This document shows, piece after piece, positions 1 through 8,691 of a DNA stretch of 64,000 nucleotides. Every line of letters begins with the position of its first letter. The first letter of the stretch is position 1. Position numbers and translations under genes: made by a program. Below the pieces are notes generated by a model, which worked only from the letters and a program-made list of their open reading frames with translations, did no database searches and had not been told where the DNA came from. The stretch is from Filimonas sp. (lineage in GTDB: Bacteria; Bacteroidota; Bacteroidia; Chitinophagales; Chitinophagaceae), in NCBI GenBank assembly GCA_017306865.1, contig JAFKHH010000017.1:99453-163452 (forward strand). Reading direction: 5' to 3'.

Positions 1-453
1 CAAGGGCACATCACCCCAGGTACGCAGCAGGTAGAAGTAAGTGAAGGCTCTTATAAAAGTGGCTTCTGCCAATGCGCGGTTTTTATTTGCACCATTGCCG
101 AACGCAATACCCGGTGTGTATTTCAATAACAGGTTGCAATGATGAATAACATTATAAAAATCTACCCAGTTGGGTGCGGTACTTTCTGTCAGGTTTTGTG
201 TCCATGCGTTTGACATACCCTGGTGCAATCCCGGATCAAACGCATCGCCGCGATCTTCCATGTAATAGGTAGTGTTCATGGTTGATCTGAATTTGGTATA
301 AATACCGGTCATATAACCAGCAACATCACCTTCCGTCTTCCAGTAGCTTGCGCTAGTGAGGCTGGATACCGGTTTTAGCTCCAATGTTTTTGTACAGCTT
401 GCCAGCAACACGATGCATTGTGTAAGGAAGGCGGCTTGTAATATTTTTTTCAT
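1..453 (-). CDS. SusD/RagB-family outer-membrane lipoprotein, N-terminal part (cut by window edge)
   Basis: Reading the minus strand from ATG at 453 gives 151 codons that stay open to base 1, so the C-terminal part lies outside the window. The product starts MKKILQAAFL and has a lipobox LLASC with the acylation cysteine at about residue 20. It continues with segments typical of SusD N-termini, such as SYWKTEGDVAGYMTGIY and the TPR-like stretch ending AEATFIRAFTYFYLLRTWGDVPL. SusD proteins are surface lipoproteins that cap the SusC transporter and bind the incoming glycan or other oligomer. It lies 27 bp downstream of the susC-like gene on the same strand, the usual susC-susD order. The substrate cannot be told from this fragment. 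Confidence 0.93.
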   Translation of the reverse strand, partial: MKKILQAAFLTQCIVLLASCTKTLELKPVSSLTSASYWKTEGDVAGYMTGIYTKFRSTMNTTYYMEDRGDAFDPGLHQGMSNAWTQNLTESTAPNWVDFYNVIHHCNLLLKYTPGIAFGNGANKNRALAEATFIRAFTYFYLLRTWGDVPL

Positions 454-480
454 ACTATTTTATTTTGAAGCAATCGATAA

Positions 481-3400
481 TTAGAAAGTAAGTTTTAACC
501 CAAAGTTGATCTCCAGTGGGCGCGGATATTGCCCTACGTCTGCGCCTGTATATATTTCCGGCGACAAGCCATCATACGCAGTGATGTAACCGAGATTATA
601 CACACCGGCATATAGCTCCATATTCTGAATAGCAGCTTTCTTCAGCAGCCTGTGCCTTAGCTGGTAGCTAAGCGATACTTCCCTGAATGCGAGAAAATCA
701 CCTTTGGAATAATAAAGAGAATTGTTGCTGGAGTTGCCGATTGTATTTCCTATACCGTTGTCGTTACGTACGTGGTTGCGATAGCCAAAATCAAAATCGC
801 TTTCTACCGTGTAGCGTGGAATGGTTGCATGATCACCTGGCTTCTTCCATATCTGGTCGCTCAGTACATCTGTCAACGTCATGTTGTTATTGCGCGAGCT
901 GCCATTTGCTTTAGCCCGGAAACCATTGTCTATTACGTGGCCCACTGCATAGTCAACAAGAAAGCGTAATGAAAATCCTTTGTACTGGAATGTGTTTGCC
1001 ATACCGCCTGTTTTATCAGGACGGATATACCCCATAAACACCATGTCTTTGTTATCTATTTTGCCATCCTTATTCCTGTCTTCCCAAATAGCATCACCAC
1101 CTTTTTTCTGTCGTCCGTTTGCATATACATCATAAGGTGCACTGGCCGCATCTGCATCAGTTGAGTACACGCCTATCATGTGATACGCCCATCGGCCACC
1201 ATATCTTTCACCTTCTGCAAATCCTCCCACCATTACGTCTTTACCTGTAGCAGGGTCATATACAAGATTACCGCCTGAGCGATTTTTTGCTTGCCCGTTT
1301 GCCGGCAGGCTTACTACAGTTGACCTGTTGTAAGCGAAGTTCATACTGATGTCCCACGTAAAGTCTCTTGTTTTAATTGCTGTAGCATTCAGCTCTACTT
1401 CAAAACCGGAGCTACGGATAGAACCGAAATTGCTTTTGATAGAGGTGAAACCTGTATTGGCATCCAGCGGTTTGCTGTACAGCCTGTTTGAGGTAAGTTT
1501 ATTATAATAGTCCAGCAATATTGTTATGCGGTCTTTGAAGAGACCAATGTCTACACCCGCATCATAAGATGTAGTTGTTTCCCACACCAGGTTATTATTT
1601 GCAACCGCAGTATTAAGAATGCCGACTTGTCCCATATAGTTGTAAGCAGTACCGGTTGCATATGCACCTTGTGAGTCCCCAATAGACAATTCATTGTTAC
1701 CTGTTTCACCCCAGCTTGCTCTTAGCTTCAGTTGAGAAATGAGCGGAGAGGCTTTCCAGAAATCCTCCTTGTGTATATTCCATCCTGCAGAAAGGCCTGG
1801 AAACATTCCCCATTTATGCTCACTTGCAAAACGGGAAGAGCCATCGTAACGTAAACTTGCAGAGAATAAATATTTGCGGCTGTAGTCGTAGTTAACACGC
1901 CCGAAATAACTCATCATATTATCTTCCGTAATGGCAGTAGAAGTTTTCTGTGTAGCTGCGCTGGTTGCGTTCAGTGTAGGAATATTATCTGTAGGTGCGC
2001 CATAACCACTTCCTGTAAATGTATAGTTGTAGTTGTACAGGTAGCTGGCGCCTGCAACTGCGTTAATGTTATGTTTGCCCTTGATGGATTTTACATAATT
2101 GAAGATCGCATCTGTTTGCAGATTCTTATCCAGCGTTTGTGTTGCAGATGCATCCCTGTTTTTATTGATCTCGTTATATGCTTCAAACCTGTTTTGCAAA
2201 CCGGTGCCTGCATACCAGTAAATAGCTGGTGAAAAAGTAAGGCCAGGAATAATGCCAATGTCTGAGCCAACTTTTATGTTGGTACGGTACACATTATTGT
2301 CGCTATACTTTTCTTTATAATACACTTCGTGCAACCTGTTCCTGAAGCTGGCAGATACTTCTCCCGGCGCGGGCGTACCATCTTCATAATATAATCGCTC
2401 TGTAAATGGCATGGTTACGGAGCGGCTAAGTACGTTTGTGTAGTTGTTTGGCACATCACCATTTCGCCATGCATAGTTAAGGCTGGTATTGATGCTGATA
2501 CGATCACTCACTTTATAGTTGCCTTTGAAGTTGGCAGTATAGTTTTTATACCATGTGCCATATACAATACCGTCCTGGTTCAGGTAACCGAGCCCGACGT
2601 AATAGTTTAATTTATCTGTACCGCCGCTGATATTAAAATCATACTCCTGTTTGTATCCTGTCTGAAATGTGATGTCCTGGTAGTCTGTGGATTTGAAAAT
2701 AAGATCACGGCCTGTTACCGGGTCTACCATAGTTTCCCATCCCGCTTTGTTTAGCAGGTAGTCTACATAGTCTTGCCCGTAATTGATGCGGTACACATCC
2801 AGGTACTCGAGCGTATTACGCGAGTTGCGTGGGTTGCCTGTGGACATACCATAAGTACCGCCTTCTAAATATTTTGCTTTGTTAGCAGCAGTGCTATAAT
2901 TATTAATTGCAGTTCTGCTGACAGCAATGTAATCGCGCGCACTGGTGAAGTTGTAACGCTTTGCCTGCTTTTCTATACCACTCGTTACCTTGAAGTTGGT
3001 AACTGCACGGCCGGTCTTCCCCGTTTTTGTTTTTACGATAATGATGCCGTTCGCTGCGCGCGCTCCGTAAATAGCAGTAGAAGCCGCATCTTTTAATACC
3101 TGTACAGATTCTATGTCATCGGGATTAAGGTCGCTGATGTTACGGACAGCACCTACAAAACCATCCACAATAAACAATGGCGCATCTCCTTCCGGTGAAG
3201 TAGATGTACCACCTCGTATAAATATTTGCGGATTGGAACCCGGTTGCCCATCAGAGATCTGTAATGTAAGACCAGGCACTTTGCCTTGCAGTTGTAGTAA
3301 CGGGTTTGCCCCCGGCGCGTGTGAAAATTCTTTTTCAGATACTTTGGATACGGATGTAGTAACACTGCTTCTCGATTGCTGACCGTAACCTATTACGACC

Positions 3401-3723
3401 ACCTGGTTAAGCGCATTGTTTTCTGCATCCAGGGAAAGATTAATGACTTTATGCCCGCTTGCGAGCACTTCTTTTGTCTGGTATCCTACAAAGCTGAACA
3501 CCAGTATATCCTCTTTACCTTTTACGCTGATGGAATAGCGCCCAAGGGAGTCGGTAATAGTGTTGACAGCGGAACCTTTGATGTTTACAGTAACACCTTG
3601 TAAAATGTCAACGGCATTGCCAGAGGTGACGACGCCGGTTACCTGGTGACCATTCTGGCCTGAAACAATGGGAGCGACCAGGCATAAAAGCGCTACCAGG
3701 CAGTAAGCAGTTAGTTGTTTCAT
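481..3723 (-). CDS. SusC/RagA-family TonB-linked outer-membrane transporter
   Basis: The product has 1080 residues. It has a signal peptide (MKQLTAYCLVALLCLVAPIVSG), then a carboxypeptidase-regulatory-like beta-sandwich (about residues 27-105, with the motif SFVGYQTKEV), the SusC hallmark VVVIGYGQQSRSSVTTSVS, a TonB plug domain (about 120-235, with FIRGGTSTSPEGDAPLFIVDG and AASTAIYGARAANGIIIVKTK) and a C-terminal beta-barrel ending in an aromatic-rich strand (INFGLKLTF). There is no N-terminal STN domain, so signalling to a FecR protein is not expected. Instead a GntR regulator is divergently encoded next door. Together with the SusD gene just downstream it forms an energised uptake pair. No glycosidase of the same locus is visible, so the substrate is unknown. 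Confidence 0.96.
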   Translation of the reverse strand: MKQLTAYCLVALLCLVAPIVSGQNGHQVTGVVTSGNAVDILQGVTVNIKGSAVNTITDSLGRYSISVKGKEDILVFSFVGYQTKEVLASGHKVINLSLDAENNALNQVVVIGYGQQSRSSVTTSVSKVSEKEFSHAPGANPLLQLQGKVPGLTLQISDGQPGSNPQIFIRGGTSTSPEGDAPLFIVDGFVGAVRNISDLNPDDIESVQVLKDAASTAIYGARAANGIIIVKTKTGKTGRAVTNFKVTSGIEKQAKRYNFTSARDYIAVSRTAINNYSTAANKAKYLEGGTYGMSTGNPRNSRNTLEYLDVYRINYGQDYVDYLLNKAGWETMVDPVTGRDLIFKSTDYQDITFQTGYKQEYDFNISGGTDKLNYYVGLGYLNQDGIVYGTWYKNYTANFKGNYKVSDRISINTSLNYAWRNGDVPNNYTNVLSRSVTMPFTERLYYEDGTPAPGEVSASFRNRLHEVYYKEKYSDNNVYRTNIKVGSDIGIIPGLTFSPAIYWYAGTGLQNRFEAYNEINKNRDASATQTLDKNLQTDAIFNYVKSIKGKHNINAVAGASYLYNYNYTFTGSGYGAPTDNIPTLNATSAATQKTSTAITEDNMMSYFGRVNYDYSRKYLFSASLRYDGSSRFASEHKWGMFPGLSAGWNIHKEDFWKASPLISQLKLRASWGETGNNELSIGDSQGAYATGTAYNYMGQVGILNTAVANNNLVWETTTSYDAGVDIGLFKDRITILLDYYNKLTSNRLYSKPLDANTGFTSIKSNFGSIRSSGFEVELNATAIKTRDFTWDISMNFAYNRSTVVSLPANGQAKNRSGGNLVYDPATGKDVMVGGFAEGERYGGRWAYHMIGVYSTDADAASAPYDVYANGRQKKGGDAIWEDRNKDGKIDNKDMVFMGYIRPDKTGGMANTFQYKGFSLRFLVDYAVGHVIDNGFRAKANGSSRNNNMTLTDVLSDQIWKKPGDHATIPRYTVESDFDFGYRNHVRNDNGIGNTIGNSSNNSLYYSKGDFLAFREVSLSYQLRHRLLKKAAIQNMELYAGVYNLGYITAYDGLSPEIYTGADVGQYPRPLEINFGLKLTF

Positions 3724-3750
3724 ATAGCAAGTTTGTCGTTATTAGTACTT

Positions 3751-3761
3751 ATGTAGTACAT
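3751..3761. promoter_or_regulatory. Candidate operator palindrome for the adjacent GntR regulator
   Basis: ATGTAGTACAT is a perfect 11-bp palindrome, and a partial direct repeat TAGTACTTA/TAGTACATA overlaps it. It lies 28 bp upstream of the susC start codon, in the intergenic region shared with the divergent FadR-type regulator. FadR-family operators are short palindromes with a central purine-pyrimidine step. Assigning this one to the neighbour is inference from position and symmetry only. Confidence 0.35.
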
Positions 3762-3948
3762 ATCAAATGTGAAACAATTTGCTTATCCCGCCAAATAAAG
3801 TTTTTATTTAACCCGGTAAGCTATTGATCTACAGGATAATATTTTTTAAATTGGGTTGAAATGGACAACTACCCTGCTGGAAAGTTTTGATGCGGAAATT
3901 ATATTATGTATTTTGTCCCACATATTAACAAATTAAAAAGTTTGAATA

Positions 3949-4647
3949 GTGTCATTGTTACAAAGTGATCTGAGCAAGGATTTAGAACGTATTTCTACAA
4001 ACACAATGGCTGACCTCGTAGAAATAAGATTGAGAGAATACCTGAAGAAGAAATCTTTTTTGCCGGGCGATGCACTTCCCAAAGAGGTGGAACTGGCTGA
4101 AGCGTTGGGCGTAAGCAGGAACATTGTACGTGAAGCACTGAGCCGGTTGCGCATGTTGGGCATGATAGAATCCCGCAAGAAGCGGGGTATGGTACTGACA
4201 AGGCCGGATATATTGGGTGCATTTGAGCGTGTACTTGACCCACTGATCATTGATAAGAGTACGTTGCAGGATATTTTTGAATTACGGCTGACACTGGAAA
4301 TGGGTATGGCGGATATTCTATACATACGTAAAACAGCAAAAGATATAGAGGAGCTGGAAGCTATTGCAAAGCGTGAAGTAAAAAGCAGCACATCTTTTCG
4401 TATAGAAAATGAAATTGAATTTCATGGCAAGCTCTACGCCATTACAGGAAACGATACACTCAAGCGTTTCCAGATTATGCTGTTACCTATTTTCGGCTAT
4501 GTAACCACTTTGGAAAAGGAACAGGTAAAGGGTAAGATAACACACCTTGACCTGGTAGATATTCTGAAGCATGGTGATAAGGAAGCGTTCCGCAACGGCA
4601 TGCGGGAGCATTTAGCTCCGCACTTTGACAGGTTGGAGAAGAAGTAG
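3949..4647 (+). CDS. FadR-subfamily GntR transcriptional regulator
   Basis: The product has 232 residues if read from the GTG at 3949. An ATG at 4006 (residue 20, MADLVEIRLREYLKKK) would give 213 residues and fits the usual family start slightly better; neither has a clear ribosome-binding site. The N-terminal winged helix is recognisable (PGDALPKEVELAEALGVSRNIVREALSRLRMLGMIESRKKRGMVL, about residues 38-83). The all-helical FCD effector domain follows, with FELRLTLEMGMADIL and the metal-ligand type histidine region NEIEFHGKLYAITGN. In Bacteroidota such regulators often control the neighbouring SusCD locus in response to a sugar acid or other small metabolite. The gene is divergent from susC, which supports local control. 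Confidence 0.92.
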   Translation: MSLLQSDLSKDLERISTNTMADLVEIRLREYLKKKSFLPGDALPKEVELAEALGVSRNIVREALSRLRMLGMIESRKKRGMVLTRPDILGAFERVLDPLIIDKSTLQDIFELRLTLEMGMADILYIRKTAKDIEELEAIAKREVKSSTSFRIENEIEFHGKLYAITGNDTLKRFQIMLLPIFGYVTTLEKEQVKGKITHLDLVDILKHGDKEAFRNGMREHLAPHFDRLEKK

Positions 4648-4799
4648 CATTGATAAATGGTTGCATTGTTTAATTGTTATTGATAAATGTCTTTTCATAC
4701 TACTAGCGTGAGACGGCTATATCGTTACCAAACGCTCTAACACAAACGTGTTGCAAAGCAGGCACAATTCTACTCAAACATTAGTAACAAGAAGTCACA

Positions 4800-5103
4800 A
4801 GCCGGGAGGCCTGCGCCAGTAGGAGAATTATAACCTCAACAAAACGATTTTATTCTGTCGCTCCTCCGAAGCTCAATTGCTTGCATGAATAATTAAACTA
4901 CCAATCTGGCGTCCCTCCGGGCAATGTCATTAAGTTAAGCGGGCTTAAAAATAAATGCACCAGAGTGGGCCACTTTTTAAATGCAGACATAACTAGAAAA
5001 ATATGCTTTTTGAAAGTGGCCCACTCTTGACTTAATGACATTGCCCGTAGGGACTTTATTATTCTTTCGAACGCTTATAGCCGGGAGGCTTGCGCCAGTA
5101 AGG
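4800..5103. repeat. Direct repeats flanking the palindrome
   Basis: AGCCGGGAGGC, then C or T, then TGCGCCAGTA occurs at 4800-4823 and again at 5079-5103, in the same orientation, about 280 bp apart, with the palindromic element between them. This suggests either insertion of the palindrome between duplicated sequence or recombination between two copies of an intergenic repeat. Confidence 0.6.
4911..5054. repeat. 144-bp imperfect palindromic element
   Basis: The outer arms 4911-4939 and 5026-5054 are inverted copies of 29 bp with two mismatches (core GGGCAATGTCATTAAG). Inside them a second pair, AGAGTGGGCCACTTT at 4962-4976 and its exact complement at 5013-5027, is a perfect 15-bp match. The whole could extrude as a cruciform or form a long hairpin RNA. 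It has no coding capacity. It looks like a small palindromic repeat element rather than a terminator, since no T-run follows. Confidence 0.75.
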
Positions 5104-5134
5104 TCCTGTGCCAACGGATTATAGCATAAAGCAA

Positions 5135-5155
5135 AACCCCGGCGTTGCCGGGGTT
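5135..5155. terminator. Strong bidirectional-type terminator hairpin
   Basis: The stem is AACCCCGGC-GTT-GCCGGGGTT (9-bp perfect stem, 3-nt loop). It is followed on the plus strand by TCTTTTATTT and on the minus strand by TTGCTTTA. It could end transcripts from the GntR side or from the small minus-strand ORF at 5221-5298. Confidence 0.75.
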
Positions 5156-5220
5156 CTTTTATTTAGTTAACTTTTCCTGTGTTCGTCATACTGATTAGCA
5201 ATGTTGATTGTCACGGGGCC

Positions 5221-5298
5221 TTACACGTGTGTATGGCCTAAAAGTGATAATAACACGATAACAAATGCTATCGCGAAAAATGACTGCTTTGGTTTCAT
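5221..5298 (-). CDS. Possible 25-residue hydrophobic peptide
   Basis: The minus-strand ATG at 5298 opens a frame of 25 codons ending at TAA 5221-5223. It reads MKPKQSFFAIAFVIVLLSLL followed by GHTHV: a positively charged start and a single hydrophobic segment long enough to span or dip into the membrane. A strong hairpin with a short T-run lies about 65 bp downstream on the same strand, which is consistent with a short transcript. There is no homology argument from sequence alone, and chance ORFs of this length are common, so this remains tentative. Confidence 0.3.
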   Translation of the reverse strand: MKPKQSFFAIAFVIVLLSLLGHTHV

Positions 5299-5652
5299 AC
5301 GGCTCAATTGTAGGGTTTTAAACTGCATTTAAGATAAAACAAGTCTTTGAGAAAAGCAAGCAGGATTTAAGCACGGTCTGAGCCAAGGATAGCAGGTATG
5401 CAGAAGCGACTGAACTACAATTAAAAACGTTGCAACAACAAAACGGGATTGCCCCGAAAATTCTTAGTTACAAAATTGTTTGGATAAATGCAATGGGATT
5501 CTTCAAGTGAATAGCCTTTTTCTCCCCTATGCCCGGCCTGGGTCATTTCTTAGTTTTATTCCACCCGGTACATAATGCACCAGCTTAACGAACGATCGGC
5601 TTTGCACTTCAGCTAAACGTAAACGGGTTTACTTCATTTCAATTACATACCC

Positions 5653-6801
5653 ATGTCATCCGCTCTTCTCAATTCGTCTTTGTTACAGACATTGCTATGT
5701 CTTGTCCTCTGCTTTGCATTGCTAAGTTTACTGGTAAGTACACTTGCAGAAATAGTGAACAGTTATTACAATGAGCGCGGGGCACAATTATATAAGATCA
5801 TCTCCCGGTTGTTTGATGATAACATCAATATCAACTTTGGCCAGTTGCTGTACAATCACCCGATGATCACTTCGCTTCGCAAGAATATCAACAGCCTGCC
5901 GCAATACATAAGCGATACCATGTTTAGCCAGGTGATCATTGAGATCATCGGCAACTATTCCCGCAATTATTCATTTGATGAAACGGCTGGCGCTATAAAA
6001 CTGGCGTCGAGCAATGCAGACATTTTTGAGCGCTTCAAGGAGGGAGTTAGCAAGATGCATTACACACCGCTGAAGCTGATGCTGATGAATATGGCGGACA
6101 GAACAGAATCGCTTAGTAAGGATGAGCATGACCGGCTGGCAATACTGGAATCACAAATACAACATTGGTACAACGACCAGATGGACCGCACCAGCGGCTG
6201 GTTTAAAGATCTTATGCGAAAACGTCTTCGCTGGATCGCTTTTGTTGTTGCCATTACGTTGAACGTAGATGCGATTCACTTATTTAGCACGCTCTATACA
6301 AACCCTGCATTGCGCAGCGACATTACTGCTATAGCGGAGCAGGTAGCGGACAACTATGAGAAGCAAAAAGCAGATACGACTATCACTGCATTGCAACGTG
6401 CATATAACGCAGCAGCGGCAGCAGAGACGGGTAAACCAACGCCTGACACCAATGTGCTGAACAGGCTGATACAAAAAGCAACGCAGGTGGAGCAGATGAA
6501 AACACAGCAGGATTCCGCGCGGCTGGCATTGCTCAAATCAGCGGATACAACGCTTAACCTGATCGGGGAGATCAACTTCCCGATAGGATGGACGAAGCGG
6601 ACACCTCCTATTTTATTCTTTACGCACACTAGCCATTATTCTGCCTGGGCGTGCATCTGGCAGGTGTTGTTATACATCATTGGCTTATTGATCACTGCTT
6701 TCTCCATTAGTGTGGGCGCTCCTTTCTGGTTCGATGTGTTGCTGAAACTGGTGAACGTACGGAGAGCGGGCAAAAAACCAACTACAAACACTTCAAACTG
6801 A
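5653..6801 (+). CDS. Uncharacterised multi-pass membrane protein, operon partner of amidohydrolase
   Basis: The product has 382 residues. An N-terminal hydrophobic segment (about residues 9-30) is followed by a soluble part with LAEIVNSYYNERGAQLYKII and LLYNHPMITSLRKNINSLPQYI. A second membrane segment lies near 195-215 (IAFVVAITLNVDAIHLF). A mostly helical, Ala/Gln-rich region at about 225-305 may be extracytoplasmic. C-terminal hydrophobic segments lie at about 333-360, ending in GAPFWFDVLLKLVNVRRAGKKP. The HP-(M/L)-I and GAPFWFD-LLKLVN motifs recur, as I remember, in uncharacterised bacterial membrane proteins of this length, but I know no function. The stop is 4 bp before the start of the amidohydrolase gene, so the two are almost certainly co-transcribed. 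Confidence 0.85.
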   Translation: MSSALLNSSLLQTLLCLVLCFALLSLLVSTLAEIVNSYYNERGAQLYKIISRLFDDNININFGQLLYNHPMITSLRKNINSLPQYISDTMFSQVIIEIIGNYSRNYSFDETAGAIKLASSNADIFERFKEGVSKMHYTPLKLMLMNMADRTESLSKDEHDRLAILESQIQHWYNDQMDRTSGWFKDLMRKRLRWIAFVVAITLNVDAIHLFSTLYTNPALRSDITAIAEQVADNYEKQKADTTITALQRAYNAAAAAETGKPTPDTNVLNRLIQKATQVEQMKTQQDSARLALLKSADTTLNLIGEINFPIGWTKRTPPILFFTHTSHYSAWACIWQVLLYIIGLLITAFSISVGAPFWFDVLLKLVNVRRAGKKPTTNTSN

Positions 6802-6805
6802 TTAT

Positions 6806-8062
6806 ATGTCTGATCATCTTCCTTTCTCAAATGCGCACTCGCATATTTTTACATCACAGCATGCGCCGGACTATTTCTTACGCACAGCTATTAAGAACGA
6901 TTGGCTGGCAAGGCAGATAGATAAAATGGTGAAGAAGGATGGCACGCGCACGGCGCTTAAATCCGTAGACTGGATATTGAAATTCTTTTCACCTAACTAC
7001 CGGAATACGGTACGCAGGTATATAGAGTTTGTACAGATCGGTACATCTGCCACGCAGGAGGATGTGTTCAATATGGAATCGCGGGCTTATATGCGGCTGG
7101 GCGACTATCGCATTGTGGTGCTGACGCAGGTGCTGGATTACCTGGATTATAACAGTACATCGAATCACAAAAAGATACAGACGCAGGTACAGGAGATAAT
7201 AGAGTTGAAGAGAAACGAATTGTACCATGACAAGCTTATTCCTTTCCTTGGTATAGACCCGCGTATGCAGGGTATAGATTTGTTGCAATGGGTAACATCA
7301 CATATCAATAAGGATGTTGGTTTTTATGGTATAAAAATTTATCCTGCTTATGGTTTCTTTCCTTTTGATGTACGGTTAGACCCGGTGTGGAAGTGGGCTG
7401 CGGAAAATGATGTACCTGTAATGACGCATGCTACCCGCGGCGGCTCTTTTTACCTGGGCACGTTCGACTCTATTATGAACCAGGGAGGTTTTCGTATTCA
7501 AAGCCTGAACCCTAACAGTAGTGCTATGCCGCGTATTTTAAACAGGATTAGTCAACTGGTAAATGAAAGCGACAAATCTGTCAAGAAAAATAATGAGACC
7601 TGGTGCAATGTATTTGGGCACCCGGACAATTACATTCCGGTGCTGGAAAAATATCCGTCGTTAAAAATATGCCTGGCTCATCTTGGTGGAGCTAACGAGG
7701 TGAAGTTATCTGCCGCGCAACAATTGAACCCGGCCACCAAAACACCATATCCAGGCTACCTGGGTGGCAACTGGTACACGGCCATTCTTGACCTGATGAC
7801 AAACTTCCCGAATGTGTATTCTGATATTTCTTATACGCTGAGCGACAAGGATGCAATGAATATTATTACAACATACTTCAACAATAGCCCGTTAATAGAC
7901 AAGCTACTCTATGGAACTGATTTTTACCTGACGCAACAGGAAACTACAGGAGATGAACCTGGCCTGATCAATATTTTTCTAAAAGACTTTTCAGAAGCAC
8001 AGATCAGTAAACTGGCGTATGTAAACCCTGATAATTACCTGCGGTCAGCAATACAGGTATAA
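6806..8062 (+). CDS. Amidohydrolase-family (Amidohydrolase_2 type) metal-dependent hydrolase
   Basis: The product has 418 residues and no signal peptide. The metal-binding pattern of the TIM-barrel amidohydrolase superfamily is visible: H11-S-H13 in SNAHSHIF on strand 1, a histidine in VMTHATRGG (strand 5 type), a histidine in KICLAHLGG (strand 6 type) and the catalytic aspartate in LLYGTDFYL (strand 8 type). The family hydrolyses or decarboxylates small carboxylates, lactones and amides; the substrate here is unknown. It starts 4 bp after the membrane-protein gene, suggesting that the enzyme works with or beneath that membrane partner. A terminator hairpin overlaps its stop codon, so the operon ends here. 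Confidence 0.88.
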   Translation: MSDHLPFSNAHSHIFTSQHAPDYFLRTAIKNDWLARQIDKMVKKDGTRTALKSVDWILKFFSPNYRNTVRRYIEFVQIGTSATQEDVFNMESRAYMRLGDYRIVVLTQVLDYLDYNSTSNHKKIQTQVQEIIELKRNELYHDKLIPFLGIDPRMQGIDLLQWVTSHINKDVGFYGIKIYPAYGFFPFDVRLDPVWKWAAENDVPVMTHATRGGSFYLGTFDSIMNQGGFRIQSLNPNSSAMPRILNRISQLVNESDKSVKKNNETWCNVFGHPDNYIPVLEKYPSLKICLAHLGGANEVKLSAAQQLNPATKTPYPGYLGGNWYTAILDLMTNFPNVYSDISYTLSDKDAMNIITTYFNNSPLIDKLLYGTDFYLTQQETTGDEPGLINIFLKDFSEAQISKLAYVNPDNYLRSAIQV

Positions 8063-8085
8063 GGTGCAACTCTTTTGCACCTTAT
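8059..8085 (+). terminator. Terminator overlapping the amidohydrolase stop codon
   Basis: ATAAGGTGCAA-CTCTT-TTGCACCTTAT is a perfect 11-bp stem with a 5-nt loop, followed by ACTTTATTTTG. The TAA stop codon (8060-8062) lies inside the left arm, so a ribosome at the stop codon would cover part of the hairpin. Confidence 0.8.
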
Positions 8086-8279
8086 ACTTTATTTTGACCA
8101 TTTATATATTTGCAATTTTTGCATCTACATTCTCATTATCTTTATGCTCCAACTTCTACCACAGTTTATTTCCCGCTACTTTAACCAATAAACAATACAG
8201 GCCGGATAACCGGTGTGTATCTACATGCGCCTTATCGCATGTAACAGTATTATTATGTATAATAACTAAACCTACAGAT

Positions 8280-8666
8280 ATGAAACGTTTATTGGTAGCA
8301 TGTTGTATTATTTTAGCCGTTGGCTTTCTTTCGTGTGTACGTTACCGGGGAAACAATGTAAGCATTGAAATGCAGGAGACAGATAACACATTCACTTTTC
8401 ATGGCTTGTACAATAAGAAGAAGACGCGCAAGGTGCAGCAGTATATGGATGACCAGATCGGCAACAACAATAATCTCTCTTTTGTGAATACAACAATGGA
8501 TGCAACTATTACACTGGACGACAGAACTACTATGTATGTAAAGCTGAAGCAAGGTGAATTGGGCATCAAGATGGACCGGTCTAAAAACTCTTATGCATCA
8601 TATGTACGGGTACGTGAAATGTGCGAGGGATTGAAGCAGGTGATGTCGGAAAATGGAACTGATTAG
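8280..8666 (+). CDS. Small uncharacterised lipoprotein
   Basis: The ATG at 8280 gives 128 residues beginning MKRLLVACCIILAVGFLSCV: a charged N-terminus, a hydrophobic core and a lipobox (GFLSC), so export and lipidation by SPII are expected. The open frame extends upstream to 8064 but that part is a poor coding sequence, and the start chosen here gives a proper signal. The mature part is small and charged (NKKKTRKVQQYMDDQIG, NTTMDATITLDDRTTMYVKLKQGELGIKMDR) and probably forms a beta-rich domain. I do not recognise a family. It follows a terminator and appears to be a single-gene unit. Confidence 0.72.
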   Translation: MKRLLVACCIILAVGFLSCVRYRGNNVSIEMQETDNTFTFHGLYNKKKTRKVQQYMDDQIGNNNNLSFVNTTMDATITLDDRTTMYVKLKQGELGIKMDRSKNSYASYVRVREMCEGLKQVMSENGTD

Positions 8667-8691
8667 GTATTACGCGGTATATAAAATATTA

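Larger units (their letters stand above)
4648..5652. other. 1-kb intergenic region rich in palindromes
   Basis: No conventional gene is visible. It holds a long imperfect palindrome (4911-5054), a pair of near-identical direct repeats on either side of it (4800-4823 and 5079-5103), a strong terminator hairpin (5135-5155) and a possible 25-codon minus-strand ORF (5221-5298). The part from 5340 to 5652 shows nothing further beyond the leader of the next gene. Confidence 0.7.

Noticed and set aside
4911..5054. Simple transcription terminator
   Set aside because: The arms are far too long, with two nested stems and no T-run after either arm; a separate normal terminator lies at 5135-5155.
8064..8279. 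Upstream extension of the small lipoprotein gene (72 codons)
   Set aside because: The extension is hydrophobic and Cys/Tyr-rich, overlaps a terminator, and would bury a proper lipoprotein signal that starts at the ATG at 8280.
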